Below, one piece after another: positions 57,868 to 64,000 of a DNA stretch of 64,000 bases (the stretch's first letter is position 1; every line of letters starts with the position of its first letter). The notes under the pieces were generated by a model. The model made no database searches. It was not told the origin of the DNA and saw only the letters and a list, made by a program, of their open reading frames with translations. Origin of the DNA: Symbiodinium natans (Eukaryota > Sar > Dinophyceae > Suessiales > Symbiodiniaceae); the NCBI GenBank assembly GCA_905221605.1, contig CAJNDS010002140.1:72501-136500 (forward strand), read 5' to 3'. The position numbers and the translations under genes were made by a program.

Positions 57868-58662
57868 ATGTTGTGAGACGACGTGCATGAGGATTTCAAG
57901 TACCACGAGAACGAAGGCCTCGTTGGCTGGATCCTCCTTACCGTTCGCTTGAGTCTCTTCGCCTGGTTTCGTAGCGGCTTCTCAGTGGCAAGCAGCCTCA
58001 AAAGCAGCCTCAAACATCTCAACACACACAAAACTCCGCGGGCTTTTTTGGCCGTGATTCAGGCATCCAGCACCTGCGAACATCAGGCCTGAGTGCTTTG
58101 ATCTGGTCGCGCGACTAGAGGGACCACCCCTTTTTGCCATCCCCTTTGCCATGGCGTCGAGTGCATGACCTTTACTGATAGATGCTGATTGCAGGTGGCA
58201 TGAAGCTCCAGAACTTTTTGCAACTGTTCGAGATTGCTGGGTCGGCGTACTTCCTGGCATTTCCCATTATCTTCGTGCTGATTCAGGCCTGTTCGCGACT
58301 TTCAGGGTTCAGATAAGATACAGTTACAGTAATCAATGACGATTATGTTTGTGTTTTGGCTGGTTTGCTTACACTTTGATGTCTTGTCTGTGTCGAGAGC
58401 ACAGTCTGACACGCTGCCGGAAAAACCGATAGAACACTTTCTTCGGACGCGTGAAGGTACTTGCGCCCTATCTTCAACATCCAATCTTGCAGACGACGCT
58501 GCTGGCCGAGACCTGAGTCGTTGAGTGGTCCTTGTTCGGCCGCTCGGACTCGCAGCTCGTGGAGGATTGCGGCGGATTGGGCTGAAATTGAGCGAGGCCG
58601 TCCAAACAGCATCGTGGCTGTGGCTTGCAGACCTCTTCCTCAAGCGTGGCAGCTATTTCGAG
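57868..58662 (+). CDS. Seven-helix receptor-like protein (GPR180/TMEM145-type domain), partial
   Basis: Four exons carry consecutive pieces of a rhodopsin-like GpcrRhopsn4 membrane domain. The first (to 57970 or 57973) reads DFKYHENEGLVGWILLTVRL, then SLFAWF, like the HKYHDYEGWPGYLLVALR region of TMEM145. The second, from 58195, reads GMKLQNFLQLFEIAGSAYFL, then AFPIIFVLI. The third, from 58457, reads VLAPYLQHPILQTTLLAE. The fourth (58597-58662) reads ASWLWLADLFLKRGSYFE, matching the last helix. Acceptors are all AG|G; the donor of the first is GT or GC. The N-terminal luminal domain and earlier helices were not found, and the C-terminal tail is unresolved. Confidence 0.55.
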
Positions 58663-60369
58663 GCTTGCTATGTGGGCATGCCACACCAGTTCGTATCCGA
58701 AGTCACCAATGACTCTCCTGGATCGAACTCCCAGATCTGGCTTATGATTTTGCAACATAAGATTCCAAATGGTCCAGGAATGAGCCTTCTCAGCGAAGCT
58801 TGTCCATCCATGCCGTACATTCACCTGCGACATTTAGCTCATTTACTCGCCCAGTCGTTGTTTTCGTCGAGTTGCTGTGTGATTTCAGCTTGTCCTGCCT
58901 GTCCTGTGGCGTGTCCGGTGGATGAGGATGTCCAGTCTTGGTTCCAGACATTGGCTGTAGCCTGCAGCAACTTGTGTAGTCGCACGTTGGGTGTCAATCC
59001 GAAGACGCATTCTGTACTTGCCTCACCAGTAGAGTCCAATGAGTCCAGACCTCTCGCCCCAGCGAATCTTGGAGGTCTCGGAGTTGAGCGCATCGATCCT
59101 GCCAGGGGCAACATGGCCGCAAGATGCCACAAGGTTTCAGGGAGACTGCACATCGTGTTGCTTCTACCTGACGTGCAACGAGCATGGTATGTTGTGATGC
59201 CGGCATCTGCCCAAGGTGAAGACCTTGAAATCGAAGGCAAGGTGAGCTGAGGCTGGGCACTGTGCGACACACGCGCAACATCTAGCACAGCGACGTGCTT
59301 TGCCCACGATTGCATCCTGAATCCCTAACGGACACAAAGCGTGGAAGCAAACCAACGACGGGTAGACGCCACACGTGAACGTCAACCAACCAGTTACCCA
59401 ACAACGTCGTAAGCCTCCTCTGCAACTGTGGGGCTTCAGTTTGTGACTGCAGATTGCGTGTGGTCATGAGGGCTGCGGGTGTGGGTCCTGCAGTCGGCAG
59501 GCCGGCACCGGACAGCCTTGGGAAGCTCCGCGGAAGGGATGGGATTCGCTTCTTCTAGCCATTGTAGCCAACGAGCCGAAGCCAACAACCCGAAGCTGAG
59601 GGGCTGGTGGGGCAGACCTGCCAAAACCCCTATAAACCCCTATAAACCTTAACGCAATTCACGCAACTGTATGGACAGCGGTGAGCCTACAGAATACAAG
59701 ATCTAATTTGAACATCGACTGTCGTTTCGAAACCTCACGGGACACCTGCCTAAGACTTCAAGCGTAGTGCGTGAACGTGCTTCATGCGAAAATGCCTGAA
59801 AAACATGTCCCGAGTCCCGCGGAAGACACACCAGTTTTCATTATCTGCCTCATCGAAAAGCCAAAATTCAACTCTATTGACTGTCTTGAAGTTCGTGGAC
59901 TTTTCCCATTGCCTGTTGATAAGCAGCTTGTCAGCATACGGCTGAAATCAACCGTTGTCATGCCCAATGGGCCAATGGGTTCTCTCCAAGCATGCTCACA
60001 CCGACAGGTGCCTGGAGCCAGTCCTCAACCTAACGACAATTACGAACGAATTCGTTTGTGCACCACTCTCGCGCTGCATCGAAGATGCTTTGATTGCGGG
60101 TTGTACAGATGCTTCCGAGCTGCACTAGTTTGAGGGATAGTCTTGTCTTTGTGAGTTTTTGCTCAGTTTTGCTGAGGGGGTTCATTGCTGTATCGCATGT
60201 TCTCTTCAGGGGCTCCAGGTTTCTCCTCATCGTCGGGTCGAGGATCCATGTACCCGGCCTTGCCATTTGCCAGGGAAGCTAAGCTGAGCAACGCCCTCGG
60301 CAAACGCACAGCATGGTAGAACTTTGAAAGTACTACACTGTCCATCTTTTGCTTTGAGTCTTTGTTTTG
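58663..60369. other. No recognised gene
   Basis: An open plus frame runs through 58525-59250, but only its first part is explained, by the receptor exon. The stretch 59830-60000 (PLPVDKQLVSIRLKSTVVMP) may be an exon of unknown type. Confidence 0.3.
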
Positions 60370-60375
60370 TTGTTA

Positions 60376-60417
60376 TCTCTCTCTCTCTCTCTTGCTGTCT
60401 CTCTCTCTCTCTCTCTT

Positions 60418-60465
<48 letters not shown>

Positions 60466-60470
60466 CCACA
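60376..60470. repeat. (CT)n microsatellite
   Basis: About 95 nt of CT dinucleotides interrupted by CTTGCTGT and CTTGCT. It produces an Arg/Glu-rich shadow frame on the minus strand. Confidence 0.95.
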
Positions 60471-60625
60471 CTCATGCCTCTTAACATGCACACCCAATGA
60501 TCTCTTCGCATTCCTTGATTGGAATGGAAGTGGTAGGAGGCAAAGCAAGCAAAAACTTACAATCGAATTCGGAATAGCGCACGCACCTGATGTGCAGGCA
60601 TGCACTTTGCGTCTCACTGCCTCAG

Positions 60626-60850
60626 GTCCAGGCCGCCCAAAGGCGGTCAGATGCCTGCGTGGCTCCTGTGCCCAACGCACGACAGTCGGCGACGGACAAA
60701 TATGCGTTTGCTTGCAACACCGACATCGAAGTTATGCCTTCCTGCTCCTTCCTGCTCCGTGTGAGAGTCGACTCCGCAGTCTCTGCGAGTGGTACGAACG
60801 CGACAGGCTTTCCTCCTTTGTGCGGCAGATCAGTACGGCAGCGGCCACCA
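60626..60850 (+). CDS. Possible exon of an unrecognised protein
   Basis: After an AG|G acceptor (GCCTCAG|GTCCAGG) the frame reads VQAAQRRSDACVAPVP, then DKYAFACNTDIEVMPSCSF and LLRVRVDS. Cys spacing suggests an extracellular or lumenal domain. No family recognised. Confidence 0.3.
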
Positions 60851-60910
60851 ATGATGGTCAGTGAGAGTGGCGAATCTACAAGTGAGACAATCGGCCTTAG
60901 TGGTGCCTGA

Positions 60911-61715
60911 AAAGGGTGTGCCAGTGTGCGAAGTGCCAGATCATGATCTCAGCAGCCTTGGCACAGCTGCGCACAGCCCATTGCAGGCATGAGTCGTGGG
61001 TGAGTGTTAGAGTATCCAGCATCAGGCCGACTTCGACTACGTGATACCGAAAACTCAGTCGTTCTCATTCAGAACCGCGCGGCAACCTGAGCCAGAATGG
61101 CACAGCTGCAGTCTGTTTTTTCTCAGTACGTCACTGTCAAGGTCCCATCCACCAACGTTCCTCCTCGGGGTGCATGCACCCAATGAACTGCACGACCTTT
61201 CTTTGCATGTGACATATTTGCATCATGGCAGTCCTGAGATACAGCCGCAGCAGCCGCATGCCGGCGCTCAATGGCAGGCTCTGCTGGCATTGACATGGGT
61301 TCCCTAGTAAGCCACTAGGGAGTCAAAATCTGGCTAGGGCCGCTACTCGCATTGAGATCGGCTTCATGCCTCCACAGCACGGGGGATCATGTGGAGGTTA
61401 GCCTTCATCCGGCTGGGAAGAGTGGCTCGCCTTCAATCGATTATACATCTGACATGCCATAGCGGCTGTTAGCTAGTGCTTCGACCCAGGCTACTGGCCA
61501 AGTTCTTCGCTGAGCCAGCTCAGCCATGGCTGGGGCAGCAGGCCTCTTTGCCTACTTTGAGAAAAGTCCCAGAATCAAAATAACGTAAGTACGCGCCAGA
61601 CTTGGCAGGTACCAAGTTGTCACGGAGAAGAGAGAGGTAGTACTTCCACGCTTCAGCCAGAGACTTCTTGTCGCTGCATTAGGTTGTTGCACATGCTGAT
61701 AAGAAGTTTGCCGTT
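60911..61715. other. No recognisable gene
   Basis: Nothing assigned. Confidence 0.35.
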
Positions 61716-62012
61716 GTGCCGCTGCGCTTTTTTAAGCTTCGGGTCGTGCAAGCAATTCTTGCATCTCCTCGCTTCTACCACCAATTTTTGGAGCAAGTTG
61801 CTAAGATGGTTTCGCCAGGAGCCTGCTTGGGAAGGCTCCGTGAATCTGAAATCGAAGTACTCAGACGAGGCCAGAAAGCCACAACACGCATGATTTATCA
61901 AGACTTCCTCGTGATGTCTTCATTGTGCACCATACCGATCGATCTAGTTGGACAGGCGCGAATTGACATCTTTGTCGTGGACTCGCGCATTGCCCACCTC
62001 GAGGTGCGTAAG
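61716..62012 (+). CDS. Possible exon of an unrecognised protein
   Basis: An open frame with protein-like composition: FFKLRVVQAILASPRFYHQF, then ESEIEVLRRGQKATTRMIYQ and DLVGQARIDIFVVDSRIAHL. The piece up to EVRK near 62012, where a GT lies (GAGGTGCGTAAG), looks coding. No family recognised. Confidence 0.35.
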
Positions 62013-64000
62013 CGATTAAGGCCGCCGTTTGGGGCGTTTGGGCATGCACGTCTTCTCAGCTTAGGACATCCATCAGCAGAAGCAGTGCAGCTTTGAGGGC
62101 AGCTGGCTCGCTGCCAAGGGGACTTTGCTGTGCCACTGCTGTGCCCAATGGAAAGGGAATCATTGCGACAATTTCCGAATCTCCGAAAACAGCATGCGTA
62201 GATATACGTAGTACGGCTAGAATCCCGCTCTTGTTCTGGATGTTCCCTTTGCCGCCCTGTGGTCGATCCAATGGACATGGTTGCACTTTCACACACGAAA
62301 CGAACACTGGCCAGAGTCACACTAGCAGGCAGAACTTCAGCGAGCGCGGGCAGGGGCGACACCACAGGGCACGCGGGTTGTAACACGCTTGTAGATCACT
62401 TTCATTGGTCAGTATGAGCTTGGCTTTGCTTTCTTCGATGGCAGTTTCACCCATGCTTTCCTGCAGGTTCTCTCCTTTACAGAGTCTGCCACAGGCTGTT
62501 TCCTTCTGGTGCAGCTCTCGGGGACGATGGCATGGTCTAGCACAGGCACTCAATCTCAACGTGCGAGGTTCAGCTCCTCCTGGCTGGAGTGGTCGGAGAC
62601 TCAGAGACTAACCGCAGTAGGCTGTTCAACTGAAGGTCGTTCTCTGAAGGGGAAACGAGGGGGCAACATACTGCATTCCAAGGTGTTGCGGCGCTTCTTC
62701 TTGTTTGCCTGGGGCTCAAAAGGTGCTTGGACCAGTGGCAGTCTCGTGTCCGGCTGTCGACGGCTGTAGGTCGACACTGGCAAGCTTCTGAGCCGCGTGC
62801 CCCTCGCCTTTACACTTGGGCCTCTTCCTCTAACCCCAATTGCCTACAGTTATATGGGTTATTCCTATTTATTGAAGGGGGAATTGCTACAAAACTGCAG
62901 GTAGTTGGGTTACATGGTTTTCTTGAACAATCATCCGGAACTCTGCTGCGGCCTCCTTGGTCCCCCTAGGATTGTTTTCAAGTTCTTCGTGCAGGATTTC
63001 CCGCAGCAGCTCCGTGCTTGAACCTTCCTTTGCTGAGCCTTGGGGGGGGACAAGTGCAAGCGGCGCAAGCCCCATGCTGGCTGAGGATGTGCATTGCAGC
63101 CTACTTGTATGCTTGGTCGAGTCCTCGGTAACTTTTTGGTGCAGGCCGCCCCAGAATCCCTAGACAATTCGATGCTGCATAAGATGAAGTCGAGATTTTC
63201 CTGCTGAGGTACGCTGAAAACGGACTTCGCTGTCAAATGTGCCTGTTCCATCCGAGTCACTGCCTGGGCCTGAGTGCGGACAGACTACCATGAGCTGCCC
63301 TCCTTGTCGACGACTGGTAGTCAATGACGTTTTAGGGCTTAGGGCTGGAGTCGGGAGAGGAGGGGGGAGGCTCTGGGAGTTTGCTGCGGACATAGATTGC
63401 TTAAGTGGGAAAACGTGGCAACCTGAATTTTGGATGACCCCAGAATCGCAGGCGCCTTGAGTTTCGTGCCTCGCAAGGCGACGATCAGCACCCGCTGCAC
63501 TCCACCAACATGCTGGCTCTTTCCTCATGTGGTGCACACTGGGTGCACTTTGGAGCGAGCGGGCCACCGAGGGAAAGCCCTTGACTCATGTCCTTGAGCA
63601 GGTGTGCCTCTTCACTCTGCTGAGTGCTGTCGCCAATCAGTTCCTGCTACAAGCCAGGTTGAAACCAGGCCAGGCCTAATCAGAAAAAGGACTAATGACT
63701 AATCCTGACTTCCAGATCCGCCACGTGAATGGAGGTAGGAGCGCTCTGGGAGGCTACGACAGTGAGGACGAGTGTGTGCTGTGCTTCTTTCGTTTCGTGA
63801 TGGTCTCGGTGAGCGCGGGTGCCTCAAGGGCTCTAAGGGCTCAAGGCTCTGATGGCTCTGAGCCCAAGATCTCATGTTCATGGGTTCGCGAAGTTCGCGG
63901 GTGTTGGCGGATTCCTACCAAGATCCTGCCATTCTCCACGGCGATGTGCATGCTGTCAGCACTACTGCTGCATCTGCCAGCAGCTGAGTGGCTACGTGTG
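62013..64000. other. No recognised gene to the window end
   Basis: Includes a GTTTTAGGGCTTAGGG telomere-like motif at about 63330. The stretch 63711-63800 (IRHVNGGRSALGGYDSEDEC after a TTCCAG acceptor) is a candidate exon that may continue outside the window. Confidence 0.3.

Noticed and set aside
58525-59250. 241-codon open frame taken as one gene
   Set aside because: Only about 58597-58662 matches a family (last helix of the receptor domain); the remainder looks like intron read-through.
1-64000. tRNA, 5S rRNA or spliceosomal snRNA genes
   Set aside because: Scanning for GTTCGAATC-type B boxes with matching A boxes and for conserved 5S or snRNA motifs gave no convincing candidate; a covariance-model search would be decisive.

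Overview
The window is nuclear DNA of a photosynthetic dinoflagellate, probably a peridinin-type alga. Four things point to this. There is a cluster of chlorophyll a-c light-harvesting (LHC) genes, including polyproteins with bipartite plastid-targeting leaders and FVAAP/FVPP transit motifs. Introns carry GC, GA and GT donors with an AG|G acceptor. There are degenerate TTTAGGG-type telomere-like tracts and a relict of the dinoflagellate spliced leader (DinoSL). Gene density is low and real genes are broken into short exons, so most long open frames are not genes.

Layout. 1-0.8 kb: 3' part of an EF-hand protein. 0.8-16.7 kb: mostly unrecognised sequence with simple repeats, two degenerate dispersed-repeat fields, a foldback element and an AT-rich block. 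16.7-34.6 kb: the LHC/P2 cluster. A single-unit LHC gene (exons 16738-19593 and 23149-23505) carries an entire three-unit LHC polyprotein gene (19707-22617) inside one intron, on the same strand. The block [polyprotein, host 3' exons, ribosomal P2 gene] was then copied in tandem. Polyprotein copies 2 (25672-28580) and 3 (29765-32370) are intact and nearly identical. The host 3' exons behind copies 2 and 3 have decayed. P2 is complete only at the end (33367-34632), and a two-exon stump lies at 24900-25124.

36.1-36.7 kb: a small multi-pass membrane protein resembling FAR-17a/AIG1. 40.2-41.2 kb: a NAF1-like H/ACA snoRNP assembly factor. 48.2 kb: a long hairpin. 49.1-53.7 kb: one or more multi-exon secreted, Cys-rich proteins with an Ala-Glu-Pro repeat. 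54.9 kb: a DinoSL relict just upstream of a possible start codon. 57.9-58.7 kb: exons of a seven-helix receptor-like protein (GPR180/TMEM145-like). The rest is unassigned, with scattered candidate exons.

How the genes relate: the LHC polyproteins and the single-unit LHC would supply thylakoid antenna proteins. P2 (ribosomal stalk) and NAF1 (H/ACA snoRNP assembly) are translation housekeeping genes. Exon joins were worked out by hand from reading-frame phase, donor/acceptor rules and recalled family conservation; no alignment or RNA data were available.
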